Assembly: GCA_023935145.1 (NCBI GenBank)
Contig: CM043700.1
Coordinates: 32,163,501 to 32,227,500 of the forward strand
DNA: 64,000 nt
Direction of reading: 5' to 3'
Origin: Bretschneidera sinensis
Taxonomy: Eukaryota; Streptophyta; Magnoliopsida; Brassicales; Akaniaceae
Below are positions 36,092-50,500 of the stretch, in pieces (position 1 is the first letter of the stretch; each line of letters opens with the position of its first letter). Under the pieces are notes generated by a model, which was not told where the DNA came from, did no database searches, and saw nothing but the letters and a program-made list of their open reading frames with translations. The position numbers were made by a program, and so were the translations under genes.

Positions 36092-38570
36092 TCAAAAATA
36101 GAAATAGCGAAATTAAGTATTGAAAATTATAGCAGGTGAAGAGCACATGTGTTGGCGATATTTTCGCCATTGTTGATACGAGAGAGAGAATTTGAAATTC
36201 TTAGATCACTAAGAACAAAAAGGTAGTACTACTAAAATAGAATAGCGAAAGAAAATCATAAATAAAGCCTTATCCTAATCCGGGCAGGCTTTATTTTTTT
36301 AATTAATTAATGTTAGAAATTGGAAAACGTAAAGAAGATTATCTATATTTATCTGGTACAAAGATATTTTGGTTTCGATGGATAAAATAAGAGGAGGGAT
36401 TATGTTGTAGACAGTATTACAATGTTCCGAGATTGTAGCAGGTACTGTTGACTATATTTGTGACGTGGACGGCTTGATTACGATTTTGATGAAGATTGCA
36501 AAAAGTTCAAGAGTCTACAACTGCAGTTATGAGTCTATTTGTCTTTTGCTGTAAGATTATCGAGCTACTACCACGTGGAAATCCTGCGTGAACTGAACTG
36601 CCACGTTGCAAGAATACAAATCGGCAAGAGCGGTGACGCGTCCAGACATAAGAGGACTAACAAAGGAGCCAACCTAACTTGCTCTAGTGGGCCTCACATC
36701 ACAACTCATGAGACCAAACATTGCCCTGGATTTTCGTTAATTTTCCTCGCACCATGAAAACAAAAGTTGGAAAATGGTGAAGAGTAGAAAGGAAAAAACC
36801 GTTTAATTATATTATCACTATTCAAAATAAAGTAATTCACAACACATTATTTTTTTTTTCTACTTAACCAAATAAAATTATTTAAGTCGTAACCCAAATG
36901 TTAAACCTTCAATATACTAATATTATTTATGCATGTTGATTCGTTATTTGATACATAATGAATAATTGTTTATATTTTTATTATTGTTATACTCAGTTAC
37001 TAACATATACACTTTAAAATTAAATAATTTTCTTTATAAAATTTAAATGACTTTTAAATTAGTGATCATCAAATTTATAACTTTCATATAATAATTTAAA
37101 ATTTTTATACAAAATTTTGATTTAACATGTTCTATATTTTTATAATATTATTAAAACTATTATAAAATTAAAATATTTTTAATTATTTCTGTGATTCTAT
37201 AACTTGATCCACTTTTTTTTAATATTGCTAGGAAGAGAAATCATCATATGAAAGAGCTAGAGATAACCATTAAGAAAAAAAGACCCAGTTTATCACTTGA
37301 TTTGCTAATTAAATCACTAACCCAACGAGCTATCTCTCGATCGGACTGATGCTAGATTCGATTTTTGACTATGGTTTTAAAGGGGAACTCTAGTCACCCC
37401 AATTCCGCCATTGACCTTGGGTGTCTGGGTTAAAAATGAGCCCAGGAGAGTGAAACCATCCTGATAAACAGACGGCATTTAAAATGTGAAACCAAGCTTA
37501 TCATCAAAACATGAAGTGAATGGAGTGCTATGCGATACCAATGCTATCTCCTCCAAAAAAAATATTTCTTTGATCATAAAGAAGCCATTTTCCAAAACTT
37601 CAAAGAATACAGTGATATCCTGATGCTTCTGAAAATCAATCCAAATTAACCAGAGACCCAAAAATCTAAAAAATAAGGTCGACTTGAATGGCCGCAGATC
37701 CACTTTTATCATCTTGCTAAGCAACTATTCTGCTTACTCTGGTTCTATCTTACACAATGTGTGTTGATTAACCAACTAAAATATTAAGCGTAACCCAGAA
37801 ACAAAAAAAAACCATGGTCAACTAAAGTCCGACAAGTAGAAGTAAGCCCGAGGAAGAGACTGACATTTGGATAAATTCATCAACCATGCAAGGTGCACAA
37901 GGTTTTTTGGACTGATTGAATGAATATTGCTAATTCAAACAAGTAGGAACATATTTTCATGTCAAAATATTCCCAAGTGGGTGATCTTGCCAGTTCTCAT
38001 TACGACTCATGGTGACCTCTAAATGGTGACAAAATACACCAACATTAAATTTAGATCATCCTACCATTGACAGAGACCAGAGATCTTATCATGAGCACAG
38101 TTTGAAACCATCACAAGCAAAGAGTGAAATAGCACAAATTGAAAAGATTATGTACAACATCTGGCATTACGAGCCAGGAGAACATGATTAACGTGAAAAA
38201 TAAACTTCATATGCAAGGCAAGAAAGATGAACCACAAGTTAGCTTCTTAATCGTTTCCTAGACTTATCATTCATATAAACATACTTGAACACTGGAATGT
38301 ACGAGGCACATCATCAACAACGTGCTCTTAACCCGTTCAAAGTCAGATTTATTGAACTTCTTGAAGATGAGAGAGTTTCACTGCTAAACCTCCTGATCCT
38401 AGGAATTGTCTTTCCCATTATTCCTCTTGTGACCATGGGATCTAAGTTTCGCATGATGGTTCTTGTAATTATCTACATATTCCAGATGCTATGCAGAAGT
38501 TCTCTCCTTGCATGTCCATCCATCTTGAGTGCCTCTCATGACTCAACCGGTCACTACCCCTTAGCCTACC
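36092..38570. other. Intergenic stretch between the OXS3-like and RGH3-like genes
   Basis: Contains the OXS3-like promoter (minus strand) at its left and the probable 3' UTR of the RGH3-like gene at its right. AT-rich 36780-37200 shows no gene. Frames at 36539-36757 and 37479-37724 are unrecognised and short. Confidence 0.5.
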
Positions 38571-41500
38571 TTAATTATAGAGCTCACCAGAATTCTTATC
38601 ATGCGAATTTGACTGACCATGGTATTCATCACGATCATCACAAGTGAAGTTACTCTTAGATTTGTGGTGTTTCTCAGAAACATCTTCAGAATCCCAATAT
38701 CCATCTCTCACAATTTCATCAAAATAGTATTCCAAATCAAGATCAGACGAGTTATTTCTTCCATCATATCGACCTGGAGTGCCAGACTCGGAACTCTCAG
38801 TAGTAGTTTTTCTTCCACAGTTCTGGTCCTTCTCATGATGTCCAGGTCCCCAATAACCCCGCCCGTCAATGTTTTCCTTTGACTGACATTTTATGTCATC
38901 ACCATCATGTGATTTACACCTACTTTTATATCCACCCAAACTTCTGGACAAACCCTCATCATGAGAATTTGCTTCACCAATCGCCATCCTTGAATGATCC
39001 TTCATGCTGGAGTGAATATGTGTACAGACTACTTTTACATTGGATTTTCCTTTCAACCCCCTCACTGGTTCCCCTCGATCACCTGAGTACTCTGCGACTT
39101 CATTTGAGTGTCTTGAACGTTTCCTTGTATGACGAGCATGTCTTCCTCTGTCCCTGTCCAACCTATCGTCACTGGAATCACTATCACGAGTCGTACACCT
39201 GGCATCCCCATGAACATCTGGTGATTCTGAACCCTTGGCATGGTGTCCTAAGCTTTTTCTTTTATGACGATGATGTCTGTTTTCATCTAGGTCTCTATTT
39301 GACCACTCACCAACGGAATTAGTACAATGATTTTTCTTCTTGCTGTTCCCATGATCAACCGGTGAACCTACCCTGCTCTGTTGTCTTGAACTTCTCCACA
39401 TGTGACCATGGTGTGTTTCGAGTTCTCTTCTCGTATCCAACTGATCTCCATCAGCCTCATAAGTTTTGTTCTCACTGCCTCCATCATCTGGCGATCCCCT
39501 TCTGCTATGGCGTCTTGAGTTCTTCGTGTGACCATGGTATCTTTGTCTGTCTCCATCCCTATCCGAATAATCAAAATCAGAATCAGCTTCATCGATTCTT
39601 TTCTTTATGTCACCATTATCAGTTAAGTATTCTGATCCTTTACTTTTCTGTTTTGAGCTTTTCTTTGCATGATGTCTGTCTCTATCTTTGTCTCGCTCTC
39701 TGTCCACATCTCTATCAGACCAACCTTGATCTGGGTTGCTACCAAGGCTTCTGCTCTCACTATGATGATAATACTTAAAACTAGTGCGCCTCTGCCCATC
39801 AGTGCTCTCTAGAACATCACTATCATTGCCTCGGCTTCTACCAGAACCACTATTCAAATTATGGATGTCACTCGATCTAGATCTTCTTGAGCGTTTCCTG
39901 CCACAGAAATGCAGAATCTATGAGTAAACAGCAAAAATCCTAACCTCGTGCAGGAGGGCAAGAAAGTCTTACAATATGCAAATCAACATGAGTAGACTAA
40001 TTCCAAATACCAACATGTAGAATAGTTTGATTACAGAGAACATGAGGTTCATACTAATATTCTACTGTTAATCAAGCCCACAATGTATTAAGAATTCTTT
40101 TTTTTTTTATACAAATGTATTAAGAATTCTTTTCAAAAGGAATTAAGTTATTAGAAATCACAATAAGAGGAAAAAAAATTATAAAAAAAAGATGCAAAAT
40201 ATTAATTGACAAATTAGGAAATCTATAACAGACAGGTTCCAAATTTTGGTTCACTATTTCTCGAAAATGGGTGCAACAATACCTTTTACCACAATTTTTT
40301 TTGCTTCTAGCAGTTATGCCACATTCCTATGTATAATTATAACAATTTGGATATTATTCGAATCTGTAATTAAATCCTACCATGCCAACAAAGCAGCATT
40401 GTGCACTTCTTACATTTAATGTCAGAATAAGATCAGACCAAAAGAATCTACACTCATCCTCCTATCTCTGTCTCTAGATGGCCTAATTCGCAGGTTAGGG
40501 TGTCGGATTCCTTAAAATCTGTAATTGCACAGACTTAGCACAGGAACTTTAGTTAAGTGCAGATTTTCTGGGCTCAATCCGTGGTTTTATGGGACAAATC
40601 CTTGCCATTTCTGATTGGAATATTGTGCCAAGTGTGCGTTGTGGCTGGAATATTGATATTTACCTTCAAAATTGATTGACGGGGAATCAAACCCATACCA
40701 TGTGGGTATGAGTTGAAGCTCCTACACCAATTTGGCTAACGCATATTTTTAGTAAAAGAACCATTTGAATTATATTTAAAGGTATTTGTTTTTCTATAAG
40801 AAAATCAATTCATTTAACTAGTAGTTGTCACCAATGTTTTGTTCTGTGGTAAAATTCTTTCTTTATGTGAAATAACAGGATGAAGTCCTGAGAGTTTATC
40901 ATCTTTGCATCAATCAGCTCAAAAAAAATAATTTACGCTATATATATATATCAGAACTGAATTCAGCACACACACACATACGTATATATATATAGACACC
41001 CAAGTAAAGCATACCTGTGTGAATCCCTCGGTTGTTCTTGCTCCGTCTGTTTCTCATATTCATCAGAATAACCAAATAAAGAAGCCATCCTTTTCACCCA
41101 ATATTTTGGAGATGGTTTATCCCAGTCAGCCCATTCATAGTCTCCACTAGGATTACGGAAACAGTGAATAAAATTGCAAGCCATTCCATGAGAACATATC
41201 TGGTTATGATGTGACAAGAAAGATCATCAACTAAAGAAAAGGCTAGCATCCAAAATTAGCATCAACTATCAAAGGCCAGGCCACATATTCTTTCAAGTGT
41301 AATCACTTCAATGACAAAATATGTCAAGTACATCACAGAACAGCAAATGACAATGAAGAAAATAAAAAATTAAACTAAAATACTATACTGTCAGAGAGCT
41401 AATCATACTCTGAGCCTTGACTTCATATACTCCCCGCATATAGCAACCTTCCATCTGGTTACATTGACAAATTCACATCTAACCTGTCAAGAACCATATG

Positions 41501-44500
41501 CAGATCATTAAACCAACATCCAGCAAAGACAACTGGAAGACTGAGTAGCTGAAAGAAATCAGGATGTCAATACCAACAAAAATCTTGACACGGGAACAAT
41601 TAAAGGTTTATATTTTCAGAAATTCGTCATGCATATCTAAATGACTGGATAAGAATTTGATTGCGTACTTGAAGCATATGGAATTTATCACAAATAAGTG
41701 TCACCACAGCAGACATTTAACACTATATTCAGACAAATTGAGAAGGTGTTTCAGGCTTCCACAAGCCTTAAGTCAACATTTCTCCCAGTGAAGATAAACT
41801 AATTACGTTTTTTTTTTTGGCTACATAACAGGAGGTAAGTCTCCAATACTTTATCCCTCCCATCTCCGGTGTTAGTGGGGTTTGACCTCTGGTTTGATCC
41901 CCAGTCTCTTGTGCAATGATAAACTAATTAAGTTGTTTGACGTGAGAGACAAGCATCTGAATTAACAGTAAGGAAGGGTTTTTGCTTATTGAACCAACAC
42001 AAAGGCGAAATTGATATACTAATAAAACACCCAGTGTAGAAGTCAGCAATTTCAGAGTACAAGTAAATGTCACAGTATAACCTGTCATTTACACCTACTG
42101 CCAATCATACTATATATATGCCAAATTTAAACTTGATGTCAACAGAAACTTCAGACATCATTACAAGAACACCCATTTCAAGATTGGCAGGTTAAACTAA
42201 CGTGGGAACATGACAGTGTATTAAAGAGAATGAATGATATGTTGTTCATGTTCTAGATGGAAAAAAAAAGGTTTAGACTATGAAACATCGGTACATGTAG
42301 GCCTCTTGAGAGATACTAGTTCTTGATAAAAGATGCATTATCTACTAGTTAGTTCTTCAAATCTCAGAGCCACAAAATAACTTATTAAGCTTGGAGAAAT
42401 GAAATACCTGTTTACCAGCAAAGTACCGACCATTGATAGAATGGTAAGCAAGAACAGCCGACTCCAATGACTTATAGTGTACATACACATTTCCCCTCAA
42501 GTGGAATGAACCATTTTTACACACCTGAGACAGAAATTACATTTGTCTACTTTTAAGGAAAAGGACAAAGCAGAAAAGATGAAGGGGAAAGAACAACATC
42601 CCTTGAATGCAGAATAAGTTGATAACAATTAGCTACCTAAAATGCATAGAACGAAAACACGTGATATTAGGATTTATGCACCGACAAATTTAATCAATTT
42701 GAAAGGCCAGAGAAAGGTCCATCAATTTTGTATAAAAAACAAAAACAAAGGCAAAATGCTGGCTTTCTTTATCTTTGCACCATATTTGCCAAATTAAAGA
42801 TACATCCAATTTTGGAGAAAAAAATTAAAGCAGCAACTATTGAAATTCTTCAATGGCTTCATGGATATAACAAATACAAATCAACTGGAGAATAACATAG
42901 CACAAGGTATAGACAGCAGTCAACAACCTTGAAATTAACAATTTCCCCAAACTTCAAGAACTCTGTATGCACATCCTCGTAAAATTCTTCGTAACAACGT
43001 TCAACCTCTTCATCTGTATACTGAAAAAGAAAAGAAATCAAACAAGAAAAGAGTTTGAATTATAGACACCTTCAATTACAAAATTGAATGAATTAAAAGG
43101 CATATCATACTATTATAGTTTGTCAACAGCATAACAAATAAGACCTACATCGTCCAGAAAATCATAATAGTGATGGATTTTAATTCAGCTACTAGTACTG
43201 ACTAGTCAACAAGAAGAGGCAGCTGCCGGAGAATAAGCAGGGTTACAGTTCTGTGCTAAATTCAGGAAAATCAAGCGCACTTGGAAAATATTGAGTTCAT
43301 GCTCTGGGAGGAAAAAGACCCAATTTCTCTCATTCAAATAGATAATTCTGTAAGTTTGATTATAATACATCAAAATCCAGCCTGATAACTAAGAGTCAAG
43401 ACAATATATATAGTGTTTCCCACTGTTAGAAGCAGGCATAGTTATAGAAATTAAAAAAGATATAAAATTTAAATGGAAATCGATTCACCATTCAAATAGC
43501 TAACCATAAACCACAAGGAGACCCCGAAGAGAAAAAAGAGGAAAACAAAAATTCTTTGCAGGTCATATAAAGAATAGTCCAGCATTTGAATGTTGCCCCT
43601 TTTTTATAAGTAAAATAGTATTAACAAAGCACCAAGAGGATGCAACTCAAAGCCAAAGACTAATTACAAGAGAGAAAGTCCACAAAATCAAGGAGGTCAA
43701 AACATTTACAAAAGAATTATCTGTAAAGAAAAAATTAAGGAATTAAACCACCCATCTCTAATGCTTACACTAGGCTTTTCAATTCCATTAAAAGCTTGCC
43801 AATTCCTCTCATTCCACACAATCCAAAAAATAGAGAGAGAATCAACAAGTAAGCCTTCTTAATCTCCTTTGCCAACTTCAACCTACTCCAAGCCCAAAAT
43901 TCATCTTTCATGGATCCGGCAACCACCCAATAAATCCCCAAAATCTTATAGGCTATCTCCCATAAACTTCTAGCCAACGGGCACTCCACCAAAAGATGAA
44001 AGACAGACTCTACGCAATCTTTGCACATGTAACACCTATTAACAAGCACTTTTCCCTCCTTCATAAATTGTCTAAAGTAAGACTTTTCTCCCAAGATGCC
44101 TCCCATGCAAAAAAAAAATTTGCTTTCATGGGGGCATTGTTAGAGTTGGTGCATATTTCACAGGTCCAGATCTGAAGAACCCCCGATGACCACGAAAACC
44201 TTAATTAAGACGTCTTAAGTTGCATATAAATACTCTCTATGTACTAAGCGCACATTGTAACGAGAGATTTGTTATGTTGATAATAGTGAAACTTTTGGCA
44301 TGACGTAACCCTATTCTAGGGTGAACCTGAGTATATCGTGTCTTAGTTTCTTTCTATTTATAATTCGTGTGATTGACAGGTCTCGAATCGTTCAATTGGT
44401 ATCAGAGCTTTGTGTTCAAGGATTAACAATCAGAGATGTCGATTGGATCACGGATTGAAATCGAGAAGTTCGGAAGGAAGAGCTTCGAGTTGTGAAAACT

Positions 44501-47500
44501 GAAGATGGAGGATCTACTCGTGGACAGGGACATGTGGACGGTGATAGTCGATGAGATGCCGAAGAGTACGATGAACATGACGGCAGAGGCAGCAGCGTCG
44601 CCGGTGGTGGTTTCGGCATCATCTTCAGCGGCCATCACGGAGTGGGAGAAGCTCGATCGGAAGGCACGAAGTCTGATTCGACTGTGCCTAGCCGATTCTG
44701 TCCCGATAAACGTTTTTGGAGAGAAGACTGTGAAAAAACTTTGGAAGAAGCTGAAAAGTCTTTATCAAAGTAAATCTCTGGTAAACAAATTATTTCTGCG
44801 GAAGAAGTTGTACAACCTTTGGATGGCTAAGGGCGATTCTTTCTCTGCTCATCTACGTGAGTTCAACACTTTGATAGGTCAATCATTGTCTATCAGTGTT
44901 GATGTGACGGATGATGATAAGGCTATTACACTGCTCTATTCACCGCCCGATTCGTGGGATAACTTGATAGTTGCGATTGGTAATGGTACGACTGATCTGT
45001 CCTTTGAGAATGTTGTGGTAGCTTTATTGTCTGAGGAGATGAAGCGGCAGGGTACATAGAACTCGTCAAAATAGGCCTTTTCTGTGAGAGGGTGAACCCA
45101 TAATAGAGACTACAAGTGGTTTGGTGATAAACCCAAGTTCAGGGGAAGATCAAAAAGTAGGGATAAAGCTGAGTTGAAGTGTTAGAAGTGTAGGAAGCTC
45201 GGACATCTGAAGAAGGATTGCAGAAGTAAAAGTGTGAACCCTGAAAGCCGAACATGAGAGATATCAGCTTGAGGAAACAAGAACCAGTATGATGATGATG
45301 TTGTTAGACTTAAATATGGCGTCCTGTTTGACTCAATCAGATCGAAATGATTCGATAATTGACACAGGATCATCCTTTCACATGACACCTCACAAGGACC
45401 GATTTCGTGAGTATGAAACCTTGGATGGGAGAAACGTTTTATTGGGAGATAACTCTCTAATGAAAATTATTGATCGTGGGAAGATGAAGTTGAAGATGAA
45501 TGATGGAACGATAAGGACACTTTCAAGTGTGATGCATATTCCGAACCTCAGCAGGAACCTAATATCAGTCAGCAAGATAACAAATAGGAGAGTGAATTTC
45601 AGCAATGACAAAAATTCGTGTAAGATGACTCGTGGATCGCAAGTAATCGCACGAGGTGTTCAGTATGGGATATTGTACAAGTTGCTGGAAAGTACAGTAC
45701 AAAGTTAGTGCAGTGGAGGTTTTATCTCTGAGGAGGTGACTGATGATGAGGCGAAGTCCTCTATGTTGTAGCATCAGAGGCTTGGACATATCAGTGAAAA
45801 TGGACTATCTACTTTAACGTCGAATCAGATGGTGAAAAGAGTCTCAGATTGCTCCATGGGATTCGGTTTGTGTGAGCATTGTCTACATGGCAAGCAAAAC
45901 TCTATATGAGTTTTAAGTCCGCTGGCACAAAGGCAATGGTTATTCTGGATTTAATACATAGTGATGTGTTTGGGCCAATTCCGGTTCAATCTCTTGGAAA
46001 ATCAAGGTATTATGTCTCTTTCGTTGGTAATTTTTCAAAGTATGCATGGATTTACTTCATTAAGAGTTAGGCTGAAGCATTTGATAAGTTCCGTGAGTTT
46101 AAAGCACTGGTAGAAAATCAGATGGAAAGAAAGATAAAGGTACTGAGAACAGGGAATTTTGCATAGACAAGTTTGAGCAATTCTGAGTGGCAAAACGACA
46201 TTGTAAGTCAGAAAACAACTTCATATACACCGCAACAGCATGGAGTGGCCGAGAGACTCAATCAGTCACTCATGGAGAAATCGAAGAGTATGCTGAGTTG
46301 TGCAGCTTTGGAGCCAGAGTTCTGGGCAGAGGCAGTGGCTACGACATGTTATCTGAAGAACAGGTCACCTAAATCAGCTTTGCGGGATCAGACACCGTTT
46401 GAGGCACTATTCGGGAAGAAGTCGAGTTTGGCTCATGTTAGGGTGTTTGAGTGTGATGCTTATATGCATGTGCCAAAATAAAAGAGGAACAAACTTGACA
46501 GCAAATCAGTGAAGTACATTTTCATTGGTTATAAAGATGGGGTCAAGGGGTACAAGTTATGAAATCCAGAAAACAAGAGTACAGTTTTCAGCAGAGATGT
46601 GTTCACAGAAACACAAAGGGATGTGGTGGCTGTCCAAGATGTACCGAAACAGCCAAAGCAGGTTGAGATTGATCTAAGCCCAGGAGATAAAGAGTGGGAG
46701 ACTATCCCATAGACTGCATCGGATACTTCAGTTTCTGAGTCAGTTGGGTCTGAGCACGATATTCATGTTTTTGATGCAGAGAATGAGGATTCAGATGCTA
46801 GCTCAGAGGTAGAGACCACGCCTATCATAAGGAAATCCACATGGGTTAGGAGGCCACTCATCAAGTATTCTCCTAGTGCTTGCAGTGCATTATATGCTTT
46901 AAATATTACTGATGATGATCTTAGCACAGTGAAAGAGGCGAGGACCTCAGAAGATGCAAATCTGTGGGATGATGCTATGAAAGAGGAGATGCAGGCACTG
47001 GACAGGAATGAAATGTGAGGTCTTGTGAATTGCCTAAGGATATGAAGGCAATTTGGTGCAAATGGGTTTTCAAAAAGAAAACAAATGCAGATGAAATGGT
47101 AGAAAAGTACAAGGCACGTCTAGTTGCAAAGAGGTACTCGCAAATAGAGAGAATTGACTATGGTGAGATATTTTCCCCGATAGCAAAGTTGATATCTATC
47201 AGATTTGTTTTATCCATGGCAGCTGCTTATGATCTAGAGGTTGAGCAACTAGATGTGAAGACAGTTTACCTTCATGGGGACTTAGAGGAGGAAATTTACA
47301 TGAAACAGTCTGAAGACTTAGTGAGCAAAGGCAAAGAAGACCTGGTTTGTAAATTGAATAAGTCTTTGTACAGACTAAAGCAGTCACCACGGATGTGGTA
47401 CCAGAAGTTTGACACATATTCCATTCAGTTTGGGTTCACTCACAGCTACGCTGATCACTGCGTCTATATAAAAAGGTTTGGGGTTGATTTTGTCATTTTA

Positions 47501-50500
47501 ACCTTGTACGTTGATGATATGCTATTGATTGGAAATAACATGAAGATGATTAACACTGTGAAGGCATTGTTGGCAAGGCAGTTTGACATAAAAGACCTAG
47601 GGTCAGCAAACTTTATCTTGGGCATGCAGATAAAGAGGGTTCGTGAAAATCAAAAACTGTAGCTAAGTCAGAAGAAATATATTTACGAAGTGTTAAAGAA
47701 ATTTAACATGTCTGACAGCAAGTCGATAAGGACTCCCATGTCTTTGGGAATCAGATGGTGAACCCGGATATTACATGTCTTGTTTTTTTCTGTTTATAAT
47801 TCGTGTGATTGACAGGTCTCAAATCGTTCAGGCATTACAAACCCAAATTGTTTCAAAAGGGAAATTAGGAGAACCATCCGATGGAGCCTCATTAAGAAAA
47901 ACCTTATAAAAAGATTTTACTTCAAAACCTTTTCCAGACACGGCCCCCATCTAGGTAGATTCTCCCCAGTCACATCGTACCTAGCAACATATAACGTCTT
48001 CAAAAACCTCTCAACCTCATCAACCTCCCAATCATGGACATTCCAAATGAAAGGCACATCCCAATAGATCCCTTCATTATTCATGGATACACAAGAGCTT
48101 ACTCTACCTAAACAACGATGATCTTACGAATTTGTACAATGTGCATGAAATTGACTTCAAAAGTACTACCTTTTCCTCAGGAATGTTGATGTCGAAAATG
48201 CAAAGGTAGGCAAAAGGAGGTTTAAGGGTAAAAATTTTGGTAAAAGATGATGCTTTATTAGATTTTGTGGATTTACTATCATGTAAATAACTTTTGTACA
48301 TGGTTTGTACCCCTATGGTGCTTTTTTCACTACAACTTTTACTTAACAAAAAATACAGCTTATTTATTTGCATTTGCAAATAGGCCAATTAGTCTAGACA
48401 AGGAAACTTCACACATAACTAATAAGAGCATTAAACTTAAAAGAGCAACAAGGAATGCTACATTGTGACATTCAAGAAGCGACCTGACACATTATGAGAA
48501 AGTATCATAACTAGTACAAGATTACCTATATTTTATTAAAAAGCCTTTTAACCCAATCATCCGTCCCAATTAGCAATAAAGCAATAAGACAAAAATAATA
48601 AAATCATACCAAAGCATGGCGTTGATATGCAGAATTCACCAAACCAATAGACTCTATAATAAATTAACAAATTAATAAACCATACAACTCAAATAACTAG
48701 GAAACAATATTTTGTTAGGAAACTTGGAAACAATATTGATATATTGTATATCTATGGTCCGCTTGCTTGGCTATGTATGGTTGAATGTTAATGAATCAGC
48801 ACTTAAAAGAAATTAAAAATAAATAAGGAGAGAAAGAACAGAAGCATCAAGTACATGTATAAAAGATTTAAGCAAGTGTTCACAACTTTTCCTCATTATA
48901 AAAAATAAATAAACAATAAAACTGAAAGTGATATGAATTCATCCAAATTTAGTAAAAGGACCAGGCCACATATATTAAAACCTAGTTGTTTTCCATTAGA
49001 TGCATTCTAATGCAACAAAATAACAATGCAAATTGCATCCACATACAAATAGGTGGAGTTGTGTATGTTGCCCAAAGAAACTGCTAGTTCTTAAGAAGCA
49101 ACAGATATGTAACTACTAAAAATCACGGAAAACAAATCTCAGTGAGTTATTGTAGGAACTGCTACTAAATTGAATATCATAGGAACATATATATCATTCC
49201 TTAATAAGCACAACAGCAACAAGTATGTGCACTATAATCGCACTAATAGTAAAAAAAGGGAAAACGAGAGATAAGTTAGAATACAAAACGAGATTATGTA
49301 TGAGATCAATGATGACATGATTAAGATAACAGATAATAGAAAAATTATAAAATAATCACTCTTGTTTCAGTGAATAGGATACCGAATAGTTATAGCTTTA
49401 ACTCCAAACCAACCAAGGCCAAACCATGAGCCTCCATCGAAGGGAATCCGTCAATCTCTGATTTAAGTTAAAGAGCAGCAATAAAATTTTTAAAGAAACT
49501 GAATCAACATGTGTTCCGAATCAAGATGCATACAACATATCCAAACAAAAACAAGGAATAAAAGCGTTGAAAAAGAGAAAAGGAGGATATAACTTCAAAA
49601 TATTAAATTGACAGCATTAAAGAAGTTTGCCAAGGTTATTATCAGGATACAAGAATCACATGAAGGCAGCATTTACAGACCTCAAGCCCCTCATCTTGCT
49701 CCCATGCAAGGCCAGGACCATTATACATGTTCTTGATAAGCAGCGTGCATGATTTATCAGGGTAAAAATGAACTCTGCTGCAACGCTGACCAAACCGACA
49801 AGCTCCAGTCTTTAAATGGAAAGGACAGTGAGCTTTATCCTGAAACATTAAACAATGCAGAGAATAAAGAGCATGATCCATTTATCCTCGATAATGAAAC
49901 AAGCACATGCGCGATATGTTTGAGGACCATTTGCGTGGACATTGAGAGAGAGAGAGAGATGCAGAGGGCACACCTGCTCAGTTCCAAAGTTGGGTACTTG
50001 TTGAGCAACATTCTCCAACATCTGTTGTGCTGAAGATGCATCCTGGTAATTAGAAAAAGCTTCAGACCGCGGAGGAAGAGGATTTGATGTAGGCCTGTCA
50101 GCATCCTGCAAACCAAATAAAAATCTTTGCGGTTAAAAATTCTCTAACAACCAAAATCAAAAGAGAAAGTATGCAATGAGGTTATATGGACAAAAACTAA
50201 TGTAGAATTGGTGATTGACGTAGCTTTACCTCGTTTCCATTCAACTGTTTATATTTCTTAACCCTGACTTTTTTCTTTCTGACAATTATCTCATTTCCTT
50301 GAAATATGATTTCTGCAGGTCCCTCTTCTACATATTCCCATTCGTCATCCTCGCTATACTCATTCTCCTTATCAGCCTGTCAGATAACATAAATACATTC
50401 AAGACAAATCATAAATAATCTAAACCTAAACAATTCCAATTCATTCTCATCCCCATTCTCCACAGTTTCTAAGGCCCAAACCAAACCTCAGATTAAAATT

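Larger units (their letters stand above)
44138..47830 (+). mobile_element. Ty1/copia element, 3' end deleted, TSD GGCAT
   Basis: The 5' LTR is 44138-44394 (TGTTAG...TTCA, 257 bp; TATAAATA at 44225-44232). The primer binding site TGGTATCAGAGC is 44397-44408 (initiator tRNA-Met type). Internal order is gag, protease, integrase, reverse transcriptase, the copia order. The 3' LTR retains only its last ~78 bp (about 47753-47830), fused to the end of the reverse transcriptase region. Perfect target duplications GGCAT lie at 44133-44137 and 47831-47835. RNase H and most of the 3' LTR are missing. It inserted into the LINE, antisense to the host gene. Confidence 0.9.
43598..48095 (-). mobile_element. 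LINE 3' fragment split by a copia element
   Basis: Two minus-strand pieces, about 47836-48095 and 43598-44137, join across the copia insertion. The right piece reads [17 protein letters not shown] and ETIWVCNA. The left continues [14 protein letters not shown] and LTLDNL, then a zf-RVT zinc-binding motif [21 protein letters not shown]. This is the region after reverse transcriptase in plant L1-type ORF2. Frame breaks are present. The 3' end at about 43598 is marked by a plus-strand T run (minus poly-A). It lies in intron 4 of the RGH3-like gene, in the same orientation as the gene. Confidence 0.75.

Noticed and set aside
36539..36757. 72-codon plus-strand frame upstream of the OXS3-like gene
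   Set aside because: No ATG context, no recognised domain. It lies in presumed promoter DNA.
38619..39778. Plus-strand frames of 87-147 codons opposite the RS-rich last exon
   Set aside because: His/Leu-rich antisense shadows of the Arg/Asp/His-rich tail. The minus-strand frame has clear family homology.
48104..48388. 94-codon minus-strand frame next to the LINE piece
   Set aside because: Not recognised as LINE or host exon. No splice sites fit the RGH3-like gene, whose exon 4/5 phases join without it.
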